64,000 nt of DNA from Polaribacter gangjinensis (GTDB lineage: Bacteria; Bacteroidota; Bacteroidia; Flavobacteriales; Flavobacteriaceae): NCBI RefSeq assembly GCF_038024125.1, contig NZ_CP150662.1:2559501-2623500 (forward strand). Direction: 5' to 3'. Made by a program: the position numbers and the translations under genes. This document shows, piece by piece, positions 1-6,522 of the stretch (positions within the stretch are counted from its first letter, which is position 1; every line of letters begins with the position of its first letter). The notes under the pieces are model-generated. The model made no database searches, was not told the DNA's origin, and saw nothing but the letters and a program-made list of their open reading frames with translations.

Positions 1-470
1 TTGATTTAGAATCACTAAAAGGAAAAAACGGAACTGTAGTTGTTTTCATTTGCAATCATTGTCCGTTTGTAATTCACATAAATGAAAAATTGGTGCAATT
101 AGCTAATGATTATCAATCTAAAGGAATTCGTTTTATTGCTATAAGTTCTAATGATATTGAAAAATATCCTCAAGATGCACCACATTTGATGAAAAAACTT
201 GCTTTGGAATTAAATTTTACGTTTCCCTATTTGTTTGATGAAACCCAAATGGTCGCAAAAGCATATAATGCTGCATGCACCCCCGATTTTTATCTATTTG
301 ATGCCGATTTAAAAGCAGTGTATCATGGTCAATTTGATGATTCAAGACCTGGAAATAACATTCCTGTTTCAGGAAATGATTTACAAAAAGCCATGGAACA
401 TCTTTTGCATAAAAAACCTATTTTAGAAAATCAAAAACCAAGTATTGGCTGTGGAATTAAGTGGAAGTGA
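1..470 (+). CDS. Thioredoxin-family protein (peroxiredoxin-like), 5' end outside window
   Basis: The reading frame is already open at base 3 and continues to the TGA at 468-470, so the start codon lies upstream of the window. The first visible residues include CNHCPF, the CxxC redox motif followed by proline that is typical of the AhpC/TSA-like thioredoxin family (PRX-like type 1). It is followed by a thioredoxin fold with the conserved cis-proline stretch TPDFYLFD. Such proteins reduce disulfides or peroxides; the partner cannot be told here. An internal TTG at 90 is not the start because the redox motif lies before it. The next gene is convergent, with its stop 19 bases away. Confidence 0.85.
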   Translation, partial: DLESLKGKNGTVVVFICNHCPFVIHINEKLVQLANDYQSKGIRFIAISSNDIEKYPQDAPHLMKKLALELNFTFPYLFDETQMVAKAYNAACTPDFYLFDADLKAVYHGQFDDSRPGNNIPVSGNDLQKAMEHLLHKKPILENQKPSIGCGIKWK

Positions 471-489
471 GGTTCTTATTTTGCTATTT

Positions 490-726
490 TTAGAAGACAA
501 TTTCCCCTCTTTGAGGTTTTAAAGCATCTCTGAAAACTTTCATATCAGCTTCATCTACAATTATAAAAGCACTCACTAACATTTCATTTTTTTCTTGAAT
601 ATCAATTTCATGAAAAGGCAATTTTTCTAAAGTTGCAAATTCTTTGAGGTGAATCGTGTGATGTTTGGCAGTTTCTAAGGCGTCTTCACCTCTAAAATCC
701 CATAATAGTTTTATTTTTCTTTTCAT
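490..726 (-). CDS. Conserved hypothetical protein, 78 aa
   Basis: This is a small soluble protein that starts MKRKIKLLWDF and has no signal peptide or membrane segment. It contains a His-rich patch (KHHTIHLKEF) and an acidic, amphipathic remainder. I do not recognise a characterised family. It lies 52 bases downstream of thiN on the same strand and is probably co-transcribed with it. The frame is clean, with an ATG preceded by an A-rich stretch. The function is unknown. Confidence 0.6.
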   Translation of the reverse strand: MKRKIKLLWDFRGEDALETAKHHTIHLKEFATLEKLPFHEIDIQEKNEMLVSAFIIVDEADMKVFRDALKPQRGEIVF

Positions 727-778
727 TTTATTTTAAAAATTAAATGCAGTTTTTTTTCTTTTGACTTCTAAACCCTTT

Positions 779-1384
779 TCAATCATTGATAAAAACAACC
801 AATTCGCCTTCTTCAAAAGAAATGCTTACTTCATTTTCAATGGCTTTATTTCTTGTGCCAATTCGTTTTCCAAAAAGTAAATCTTCATTGTGTAAAGGAT
901 ATTGCAATCCTGAAGTGCAAATATTGGTTGCTTTTGGCAATGGAACTAATGAAATTATTTTGTGTAAACAGTTTGTAATATTCGTATTTTTTTTTGCCAA
1001 AAAATAGGTCCCGTAATTGTCAAAAAAAGTAATTTCTAGACGGTTTTTAAAGCAAATTGCAGTATGTAAATTTCCTAAAAAATGATCTTGTTCTTTGCCA
1101 CTTGCTCCATAAACATCAATGTTTTTATAGCCTTTATCAACTAGAATTTGCAATATTTTATCAAAATCTGTAAAATCCTGATTTGGGGTACGAATTACTT
1201 CAATATCCTTAGGAATTTGAAAATCATCATCAAAATCACCACTGATAAAATCTGGTTTGATGTTTCTTTTTTGCAATTCTTTGTAGGCATTGTCTGTAGC
1301 ACAAATCAAACTATAGTTTGCTATGTTTGGAAACGAAATTGGAACTTCGCCATTCAATAATAAAAATACTCGCTGAATTTTCAT
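779..1384 (-). CDS. thiN: Thiamine pyrophosphokinase
   Basis: The product is predicted to transfer pyrophosphate from ATP to thiamine to make thiamine diphosphate (EC 2.7.6.2) in the cytoplasm. At 201 residues it has the usual family length. The N-terminal half carries the family signature: CATDNAY, then KPDFISGDFDD, then DFTDFDKIL, which supply acidic metal and substrate ligands. The middle has the GASGKEQDHFLGN stretch (usually GGRxDH in the family). No thiamine riboswitch is visible upstream, as expected for a salvage kinase. The start is the ATG at 1384; a Bacteroidetes -7 element ends only 4 bases before it, so the mRNA may be leaderless. Confidence 0.9.
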   Translation of the reverse strand: MKIQRVFLLLNGEVPISFPNIANYSLICATDNAYKELQKRNIKPDFISGDFDDDFQIPKDIEVIRTPNQDFTDFDKILQILVDKGYKNIDVYGASGKEQDHFLGNLHTAICFKNRLEITFFDNYGTYFLAKKNTNITNCLHKIISLVPLPKATNICTSGLQYPLHNEDLLFGKRIGTRNKAIENEVSISFEEGELVVFIND

Positions 1385-1388
1385 TGGT

Positions 1389-1396
1389 CAAAAATA
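1389..1396 (-). promoter_or_regulatory. -7 promoter element of thiN
   Basis: On the minus strand this reads TATTTTTG, a match to the Bacteroidetes TAnnTTTG element. Only four bases (ACCA) separate it from the thiN ATG, so transcription should begin at or next to the start codon. Confidence 0.6.
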
Positions 1397-1441
1397 CGAA
1401 AGACTTCATAATTTATTGAGATTAAAATCTTTTAGAAATCC

Positions 1442-1449
1442 TATCTTTG
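1442..1449 (+). promoter_or_regulatory. -7 promoter element of mvaD
   Basis: TATCTTTG matches TAnnTTTG. It overlaps a TTG codon at 1447 that could be taken as the start of mvaD, and so argues for the next in-frame TTG at 1468. Confidence 0.65.
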
Positions 1450-1467
1450 CCAAAAATATTTTTCATC

Positions 1468-2550
1468 TTGAATACAGATCAATTTTTAGTAAAATCGCCT
1501 TTACAATATGTTGATAAAGCCATTTTTACTTGGCAAACTCCAAGCAATATTGCTTTGGTAAAATATTGGGGAAAAAGCAATCCGCAAATTCCCAAAAATG
1601 CTTCAATTAGTTTTACCTTACAAAATTGTCATACCACAACTAAGATTGAATTTCTTAAAAAAAATTACTCCAATGAAGTTGATTTTGAAGTGTTTTTTGA
1701 AGGAAAACAAAAAGCTGAATTCAAGCCAAAAATTGCAGATTTTTTCAAAAGAATTGCAACCTATTGTCCCTATATTTTTGAATATCAAATGACAATTCAT
1801 TCCGAAAATTCATTCCCACATTCAAGCGGAATTGCCTCGTCAGCAAGTGGATTGAGTGCAATTGCCATGTGTTTAATGAGTTTAGAAAAGCAATTAAATT
1901 CTGAAATTTCTCAAGATTTTATCACTAAAAAAGCCTCTTTTTTAGCAAGATTGGGTTCAGGAAGTGCCTCAAGAAGTATTGAAGGACCTTTGGTTGTTTG
2001 GGGGAATCATCCTGAAATTGAAGGTAGTTCTGATTTGTTTGGGGTGAAGTTTCCACATCGAATTCATCCAATTTTCGAGAATTATCAAGATGTAATTTTA
2101 TTAGTTGATAAAGGTGAAAAACAGGTTTCAAGCACAGTAGGGCATGAGTTGATGCATCAACATCCGTATGCTGAAAATCGTTTTCATCAAGCTAATCAAA
2201 ACTTAGCTAAAATGTCCAATATTCTTCAAAATGGAGATGTCAAAAATTTCATCAATTTAGTGGAAAGTGAAGCATTGACTTTGCATGCAATGATGTTGAC
2301 GAGCAATCCGTATTTTATTTTGATGAAACCAAATACATTAGAAATCATCAATAAAATTTGGAAATATCGTTCTGAAAATAATAGTAATATTTGTTTTACT
2401 TTAGATGCTGGCGCCAATGTTCACGTACTTTTTCCTGAAAACGAAAAAGAAACTGTCATGCAATTTATTGAAAATGAATTGGCTAGCTTTTGTTACAAAA
2501 AAGAGTATATTTGTGATGTTTCAGGATTTGGAGCAAAACAACTATCATAA
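1468..2550 (+). CDS. mvaD: Diphosphomevalonate decarboxylase
   Basis: The product is a GHMP-kinase-fold enzyme that converts mevalonate diphosphate plus ATP to isopentenyl diphosphate (EC 4.1.1.33), the last step of the mevalonate pathway. The N-terminal APSN-like motif appears as TPSNIALVKYWGK, the ATP-binding loop as SGIASSASGLSAI, and the catalytic aspartate region as LDAGANVH. The 360 residues fit the family. The start is TTG at 1468: an upstream in-frame TTG at 1447 lies inside the -7 promoter box and cannot be translated. It is the first gene of a cluster continuing with a MORN protein, mevalonate kinase and a UbiA prenyltransferase. Confidence 0.92.
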   Translation: MNTDQFLVKSPLQYVDKAIFTWQTPSNIALVKYWGKSNPQIPKNASISFTLQNCHTTTKIEFLKKNYSNEVDFEVFFEGKQKAEFKPKIADFFKRIATYCPYIFEYQMTIHSENSFPHSSGIASSASGLSAIAMCLMSLEKQLNSEISQDFITKKASFLARLGSGSASRSIEGPLVVWGNHPEIEGSSDLFGVKFPHRIHPIFENYQDVILLVDKGEKQVSSTVGHELMHQHPYAENRFHQANQNLAKMSNILQNGDVKNFINLVESEALTLHAMMLTSNPYFILMKPNTLEIINKIWKYRSENNSNICFTLDAGANVHVLFPENEKETVMQFIENELASFCYKKEYICDVSGFGAKQLS

Positions 2551-2569
2551 ATTGTTTATAAATTATTTG

Positions 2570-2968
2570 ATGAAGTATTTTTTAACTTTCTCCTTTTTTT
2601 GCTTGATTTTTTTGACAAGTCCTTTGCAATCTCAAGAAATTATTTGGTTGGATGAAAATCTTGAGAAAACATCTCAAGAAAAAGCTGATTTTTACAGAAT
2701 TGATGAAAAGCTAGAGGGAGAAATCATCTATTACTATAAAAAGAGAACAAAATTCAGAAAGGTTTTTTATAGTAAAGGAAAGTTAAATGGCATGTTTTAT
2801 GAATATTATGAAACTGGCGAACTCAAAGAAACTGGCTATTATGTAAATGGCTTAAAGGAAGGGGTTTGGAAAGAATTTTACAAAGGTGGTAAAATAAAAA
2901 GCAAAGGAAAATATGCAAATGATGAAAAAGTTGGCATTTGGAAAATGTTTTACAAAAACGAAAGATAG
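2570..2968 (+). CDS. Secreted MORN-repeat (YwqK-like) protein
   Basis: The product is a 132-residue exported protein with an N-terminal signal peptide of about 23 residues (MKYFLTFSFFCLIF). Three or four MORN-2 type repeats follow, of the kind GKLNGMFYEYYETGELKETGYY and GVWKEFYKGGKIKSKGKY. Databases often name this family the YwqK antitoxin, but the signal peptide and the lack of a toxin partner make that role unlikely here. MORN repeats usually mediate membrane or protein contact. The chosen ATG at 2570 lies 19 bases after mvaD; the frame is also open upstream inside mvaD, but without the signal peptide at the N terminus. Confidence 0.8.
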   Translation: MKYFLTFSFFCLIFLTSPLQSQEIIWLDENLEKTSQEKADFYRIDEKLEGEIIYYYKKRTKFRKVFYSKGKLNGMFYEYYETGELKETGYYVNGLKEGVWKEFYKGGKIKSKGKYANDEKVGIWKMFYKNER

Positions 2969-3042
2969 TTTCTAAATTTTATCAAAAAAATGTTAAATCG
3001 TATTTGTTAATTCTTAATTATCAATTGAATACAAATAATTCG

Positions 3043-3050
3043 TACTTTTG
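3043..3050 (+). promoter_or_regulatory. -7 promoter element of mevalonate kinase gene
   Basis: TACTTTTG matches TAnnTTTG and is 22 bases before the ATG at 3073. It shows that mevalonate kinase has its own promoter inside the cluster. Confidence 0.6.
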
Positions 3051-3072
3051 TGCCGAAAATGAAAAAAAGAAT

Positions 3073-3999
3073 ATGAAAAGTCCACTTTTTTACGCTAAAA
3101 TTCTTCTTTTTGGAGAATACGGGATCATAAAAGATTCAAAAGGCTTAGCAATTCCTTTCAACGCTTACAGAGGCGCTTTGAAAACCACTGATACTTTTGA
3201 TGAATTTTCAAAAAAATCAAATGATAATTTAAGAAAGTTTTTTACCTATATCTCTAATTTAAACTCCGAATTAGTTTCCTTTGATTTAGCGGCTTTTCAA
3301 AAAGATTTAGATAACGGAATGTATTTTGATTCTTCTATTCCACAAGGTTATGGAGTAGGAAGTTCAGGGGCTTTAGTAGCCTCAATTTACGATCAATATG
3401 CACAAGATAAAATTACAGTTTTAGAGAATTTAACCAGAGAAAAACTATTGAAATTGAAAGAAATTTTTTCGCTGATGGAATCTTTTTTTCATGGAAAAAG
3501 TTCTGGTTTAGATCCTTTAAATTCATACTTAAGTTTGCCTATTTTAATTAATTCAAAAGAACATATTGAACCTGCAGGAATTCCATCACAAAAAGAAGGA
3601 AAAGGAGCTGTTTTTTTATTGGATTCTGAACAAATTGGCGAAACTGAACCTATGGTTAACATCTTTATGAATAAGATGAAAAACGAAGGTTTTAGAAAAA
3701 TGTTGAGCGAAGAGTTTGCCATTTACACTGATGCTTGTATTGACGATTTCTTAAAAGGAAACGTAACTTCATTGTTTACCAACGTAAAAAGTCTGTCTAA
3801 AATAGTACTTAAAAATTTCAAACCAATGATTCCTGATGCTTTTCATAAAGTATGGAAAAAAGGAATTGATACCAATGATTACTATTTAAAACTTTGTGGT
3901 TCAGGAGGTGGAGGTTACATTTTAGGCTTCACTGAAGATTATCAAAAAGCACAAGAAAGCCTTAAAGATTACAAATTAGAATTGGTATATAGATTCTAA
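3073..3999 (+). CDS. Mevalonate kinase (GHMP family)
   Basis: The product is predicted to phosphorylate mevalonate with ATP (EC 2.7.1.36) in the cytoplasm. The 308 residues show the GHMP pattern: FYAKILLFGEYG at the N terminus, the phosphate loop QGYGVGSSGALVA in the middle, the GKSSGLDPLNSY segment carrying the likely catalytic Asp, and the C-terminal glycine motif CGSGGGGYI. The ATG at 3073 is chosen because the -7 element at 3043 precedes it; the frame is open further upstream but without homologous sequence. A phosphomevalonate kinase role cannot be fully excluded from motifs alone. The gene lies between the MORN gene and a UbiA prenyltransferase that would use the isoprenoid product. Confidence 0.85.
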   Translation: MKSPLFYAKILLFGEYGIIKDSKGLAIPFNAYRGALKTTDTFDEFSKKSNDNLRKFFTYISNLNSELVSFDLAAFQKDLDNGMYFDSSIPQGYGVGSSGALVASIYDQYAQDKITVLENLTREKLLKLKEIFSLMESFFHGKSSGLDPLNSYLSLPILINSKEHIEPAGIPSQKEGKGAVFLLDSEQIGETEPMVNIFMNKMKNEGFRKMLSEEFAIYTDACIDDFLKGNVTSLFTNVKSLSKIVLKNFKPMIPDAFHKVWKKGIDTNDYYLKLCGSGGGGYILGFTEDYQKAQESLKDYKLELVYRF

Positions 4000-4008
4000 A
4001 AGCCATTC

Positions 4009-4926
4009 ATGACTTCTTTCAAAGCAAAAAGAATCATCCTAAAAATGCTCAGTTTACTGTCAGTAATTAGAGGATATAATATTCTTGTCCTAATTATTGC
4101 CCAATATTTAGCATCAATTTTTATTTTTTCGCCAGAAAAGTCATTGCAATTTGTACTTTTTGATCTTCACTTACATTTTATCATTCTTGCTACAGTTTGT
4201 GTTGTTGCATCAGGATATATTATCAATAATTTTTACGATGTAAAAGTAGATCGCATCAACAGACCTTTAAAAACAGGATTGGACACTTTTGTAAAACAAA
4301 GCACCCGTTTGCAATTGTATTTCTTTTTGAATTTTCTCGGATTTTTATTTGGTTTTTTAGTTTCATGGAGAGCAGGTTTATTTTTTGCAATCTATATTTT
4401 TGGAATTTGGTTTTATTCGCACAAACTTAAAAAATATCCACTAATGGGTTTGGTTTCGGCTACAATGCTAACAATTTTACCTTTTTTTGCGATTTTTGTG
4501 TACTATAAAAACTTCTCAAAAGTCATTTTTGTTCACGCTATTTTTTTGTTTTTGGTAATTATGGTTCGTGAATTGATCAAAGATTTAGAAAATATAAAAG
4601 GAGCAATTGCCAACAATTATAGAACTTTTTCGGTAGTTCATGGAGAGATAAAGACCAAAAAACTATCTATTTTATTATTGATATCGAGCTTTTTTCCAAT
4701 TGCAATTTTGTTTAGACTTCCAGAATTGAGTTTAATGCGCTATTATTTTTATGGTGCATTAGCTACACTTTTTTTTGTGGCTGTTTATTTATGGAAATCA
4801 AAAACAACAAAACAATATCAATTTTTACATAATATTTTAAAATTATTACTCTTAATTGGTGTTTTAAGTTTGATTTTTATTGACACCTCTCTTTTATTAG
4901 AAAAAGTTATTGATAGATTGAATTAG
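4009..4926 (+). CDS. UbiA-family prenyltransferase (geranylgeranylglycerol-phosphate geranylgeranyltransferase-like)
   Basis: The product is a 305-residue integral membrane protein with about eight or nine hydrophobic helices. The first aspartate motif is NNFYDVKVDRINRP (about residues 73-86) and the second is KDLENIKGAIANNYRT, both typical of UbiA enzymes that attach a prenyl chain. Flavobacterial members are usually annotated as geranylgeranylglycerol-phosphate geranylgeranyltransferase, the archaeal ether-lipid enzyme. The acceptor in this organism cannot be read from sequence and could be a quinone or glycerol-phosphate precursor. The gene begins nine bases after mevalonate kinase, which supports a role in using mevalonate-derived chains. 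Confidence 0.78.
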   Translation: MTSFKAKRIILKMLSLLSVIRGYNILVLIIAQYLASIFIFSPEKSLQFVLFDLHLHFIILATVCVVASGYIINNFYDVKVDRINRPLKTGLDTFVKQSTRLQLYFFLNFLGFLFGFLVSWRAGLFFAIYIFGIWFYSHKLKKYPLMGLVSATMLTILPFFAIFVYYKNFSKVIFVHAIFLFLVIMVRELIKDLENIKGAIANNYRTFSVVHGEIKTKKLSILLLISSFFPIAILFRLPELSLMRYYFYGALATLFFVAVYLWKSKTTKQYQFLHNILKLLLLIGVLSLIFIDTSLLLEKVIDRLN

Positions 4927-4941
4927 AGGGCTTTATTTAAT

Positions 4942-4949
4942 TACTTTTG
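4942..4949 (+). promoter_or_regulatory. -7 promoter element of pseudouridine synthase gene
   Basis: TACTTTTG matches TAnnTTTG and lies 14 bases before the ATG at 4964. Confidence 0.65.
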
Positions 4950-4963
4950 CAAAAATTTTATTA

Positions 4964-5797
4964 ATGGAACCAAAAAAAAACTCGTCGCGAAGACGACAAG
5001 AGCCGAAAAAAAGTACGCCTTTAAACAGAAAACCTGTTAAAAAAGAATTCAAAAAAATAAAACCAACCACAGAAGCTGACGAATCTTTAGGAATTCGTTT
5101 AAATAAGTACATTGCCAATTCTGGAGTATGTTCGAGAAGAGAAGCAGATACTTTTATACAACAAGGCAGTGTTCAAGTAAATGGCAAATTAGTTACAGAA
5201 ATGGGCTATAAAGTTTTGCCAACGGATGTTGTACAGTTTGATGGAACAGGAATTAATCCTGAGCAAAAAAGATATATTTTGCTAAACAAACCTAAAAATT
5301 ACATCACAACTATGGAAGATGATCGTAGCAGAAAAACGGTCATGGAATTGGTTGCGAATGCTACAAAAGAGCGCATTTATCCTGTTGGAAGATTGGATAG
5401 AAACACCACAGGATTATTGTTGTTCACTAACGATGGTGATTTAGCTAAAAAATTAACACATCCAAAACACAATGTAAGGAAGTTATACCATGCTTCTTTA
5501 GATAGAAAATTAGATGCAAAAGATTTAGAAAAATTAAAAGGAGAGGTAATTATTGAAGGTAAAAAGGTTTTTATTGATGCTGTATCATATATAGAAGGAG
5601 AGCCGAAAACAGAGGTTGGTATCGAAATTCACTCTGGAAGAAATCGAATTGTTCGTAAAATATTTGAACATATTGGTTATAAAGTGACCAAATTAGACAG
5701 AGTCGTTTTTGCTCAATTGACCAAGAAAAATTTACCAAGAGGAAGATGGAGAGAGCTTACACAATTAGAAATCAGTAACCTGAAAATGTTGAAATAA
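4964..5797 (+). CDS. rluB: rRNA large-subunit pseudouridine synthase, RluB/RsuA family
   Basis: The product isomerises a uridine in 23S rRNA (RluB-type enzymes act at position 2605 in E. coli numbering). A basic, Lys/Arg-rich tail (about residues 1-45) precedes an S4 RNA-binding domain (SRREADTFIQQGSVQVNG) and the catalytic domain, with the RLDRNTTGLLLFTNDG motif holding the catalytic Asp near residue 145. The 277 residues match the family. The gene has its own promoter and a strong terminator just after the stop. RsuA versus RluB specificity is inferred from length and from common Bacteroidetes annotation. Confidence 0.85.
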   Translation: MEPKKNSSRRRQEPKKSTPLNRKPVKKEFKKIKPTTEADESLGIRLNKYIANSGVCSRREADTFIQQGSVQVNGKLVTEMGYKVLPTDVVQFDGTGINPEQKRYILLNKPKNYITTMEDDRSRKTVMELVANATKERIYPVGRLDRNTTGLLLFTNDGDLAKKLTHPKHNVRKLYHASLDRKLDAKDLEKLKGEVIIEGKKVFIDAVSYIEGEPKTEVGIEIHSGRNRIVRKIFEHIGYKVTKLDRVVFAQLTKKNLPRGRWRELTQLEISNLKMLK

Positions 5798-5806
5798 GTT
5801 TTTAAG

Positions 5807-5832
5807 TCCAAGCAGTTTGCTTGGATTTTTTG
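5807..5832 (+). terminator. Rho-independent terminator of pseudouridine synthase
   Basis: TCCAAGCA, loop GTT, TGCTTGGA is a perfect 8-bp stem followed by a run of T. It lies ten bases after the stop codon. Confidence 0.85.
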
Positions 5833-5870
5833 TTTGAATAAATAATGATAGGCCAAAAAACAAAAATCAA

Positions 5871-5934
5871 ATATTTCAAAAACAAAAAACCCTAAAAACA
5901 TTTTGTTTTTAGGGTTTTTAAGTGGTATCTCCAG
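5871..5934 (-). repeat. Second copy of tRNA-Phe 3' end plus terminator
   Basis: This 64-base segment matches 6301-6364 at 58 of 64 positions without gaps. Read on the minus strand it contains the last bases of the tRNA (CTGGAGATACCA), then ACTTAAAAA, a terminator hairpin at 5890-5914 and a T-rich tract. Within the hairpin two pairs of differences between the copies are compensatory, so both fold. A 7-bp inverted repeat (CCCCGAA/TTCGGGG, 5935-5950) follows at the place where the tRNA T-loop would be. It is a direct repeat flanking the GIY-YIG gene. Confidence 0.9.
5880..5914 (-). terminator. Terminator after GIY-YIG gene (duplicated copy)
   Basis: The stem CCCTAAAAACA with TGTTTTTAGGG and loop TTT (5890-5914) is followed on the minus strand by a T-rich tract. 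It would end transcription of the GIY-YIG gene. Confidence 0.75.
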
Positions 5935-5961
5935 CCCCGAAACTTCGGGGGAACCAGATTC

Positions 5962-6252
5962 TCAATTCATTTTTGATAAAATTTCAGATAAAATTTTAGG
6001 AGTTTCAATGATCTTTAAAATAAAACTTCTACTCTTCATTTTTTTTATAAATTTTTCAATAAACAATGCTTCGTTTTTATTGTTACATTCAAAAATTACT
6101 TTTACTTCCCAGTCATTTGCAATTTTAGTAAATGCGCCTTTCATAGAATGTAGGTTATGTATTTCAAGTCTTTTATTAACATCTTTAGATTCGCCAATAT
6201 AAAATTTATCAGCTGATTTTGAATAAAGTATGTATAAGAAATGATTTTCCAT
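5962..6252 (-). CDS. Single-domain GIY-YIG endonuclease
   Basis: The product is 96 residues and consists almost entirely of one GIY-YIG nuclease fold of the UPF0213/YhbQ type. The two tyrosine strands appear as FLYILYS and KFYIGES, the catalytic arginine region as KDVNKRLEIHN, and the metal-binding glutamate region as NNKNEALFIEKFIKK. There is no DNA-binding tail. The gene sits directly downstream of tRNA-Phe and its terminator and is followed by a second copy of the tRNA 3' end and terminator, so it lies inside a direct repeat. It could be a free-standing mobile endonuclease gene, or a domestic enzyme passively carried by the duplication. Confidence 0.85.
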   Translation of the reverse strand: MENHFLYILYSKSADKFYIGESKDVNKRLEIHNLHSMKGAFTKIANDWEVKVIFECNNKNEALFIEKFIKKMKSRSFILKIIETPKILSEILSKMN

Positions 6253-6300
6253 TTATTGCTTTCTATGCTGTTTTATGTCTTTATAATGCCATTATTAATT

Positions 6301-6364
6301 ATATTTCAAAAACAAAAAACCTTGAAAACATTACGTTTTCAAGGTTTTTAAGTGGTATCTCCAG
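6301..6364 (-). repeat. First copy of tRNA-Phe 3' end plus terminator
   Basis: This is the copy attached to the intact tRNA-Phe gene. It includes the acceptor 3' strand, the discriminator base and the terminator hairpin 6320-6344 (CCTTGAAAAC/GTTTTCAAGG). The partner copy is at 5871-5934. Confidence 0.9.
6310..6344 (-). terminator. Terminator of tRNA-Phe
   Basis: A perfect 10-bp stem (CCTTGAAAAC with GTTTTCAAGG, loop ATTAC, 6320-6344) is followed on the minus strand by TTTTTTGTTTTTG. It begins eight bases after the tRNA discriminator base. Confidence 0.85.
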
Positions 6365-6425
6365 GAATCGAACCAGGGACACAAGGATTTTCAGTCCTTT
6401 GCTCTACCAACTGAGCTAAGATACC
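6353..6425 (-). tRNA. tRNA-Phe (anticodon GAA)
   Basis: The 73 bases fold as a complete cloverleaf on the minus strand. The acceptor stem GGTATCT/AGATACC is perfect, the D arm is GCTC..GAGC, the anticodon stem is AAGGA/TCCTT with loop CTGAAAA (anticodon GAA), and the T loop is TTCGATT. The T stem CCTGG/CCTGG has a U-U mismatch at its centre. CCA is not encoded (discriminator A followed by CTT). A TATATTTG promoter element lies 14 bases upstream. Confidence 0.97.
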
Positions 6426-6439
6426 TTTATTAGCGGATG

Positions 6440-6447
6440 CAAATATA
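6440..6447 (-). promoter_or_regulatory. -7 promoter element of tRNA-Phe
   Basis: On the minus strand this is TATATTTG, a match to TAnnTTTG, placed 14 bases before the first base of the tRNA. Confidence 0.7.
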
Positions 6448-6494
6448 AAATGTTTTTTTATATCTGCTAATTAAATTTTAAAAAAAATCTATTG

Positions 6495-6502
6495 TATTTT
6501 TG
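6495..6502 (+). promoter_or_regulatory. -7 promoter element of the coaX operon
   Basis: TATTTTTG matches TAnnTTTG and is 20 bases before the coaX ATG. It probably drives the run of genes coaX to the CNNM/CBS gene, whose spacings are at most 15 bases. Confidence 0.65.
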
Positions 6503-6522
6503 GTCTTTCTTTAAAATTAAGA

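Noticed and set aside
1385..1446. Thiamine riboswitch before thiN
   Set aside because: The region is too short and shows no conserved riboswitch core; the -7 element is only four bases from the ATG.
1447..1467. Earlier TTG start for mvaD
   Set aside because: It overlaps the -7 box TATCTTTG and gives an N terminus without family similarity; the TTG at 1468 is used.
2570..2968. YwqK antitoxin of a toxin-antitoxin pair
   Set aside because: The protein has a signal peptide and no toxin gene is next to it.
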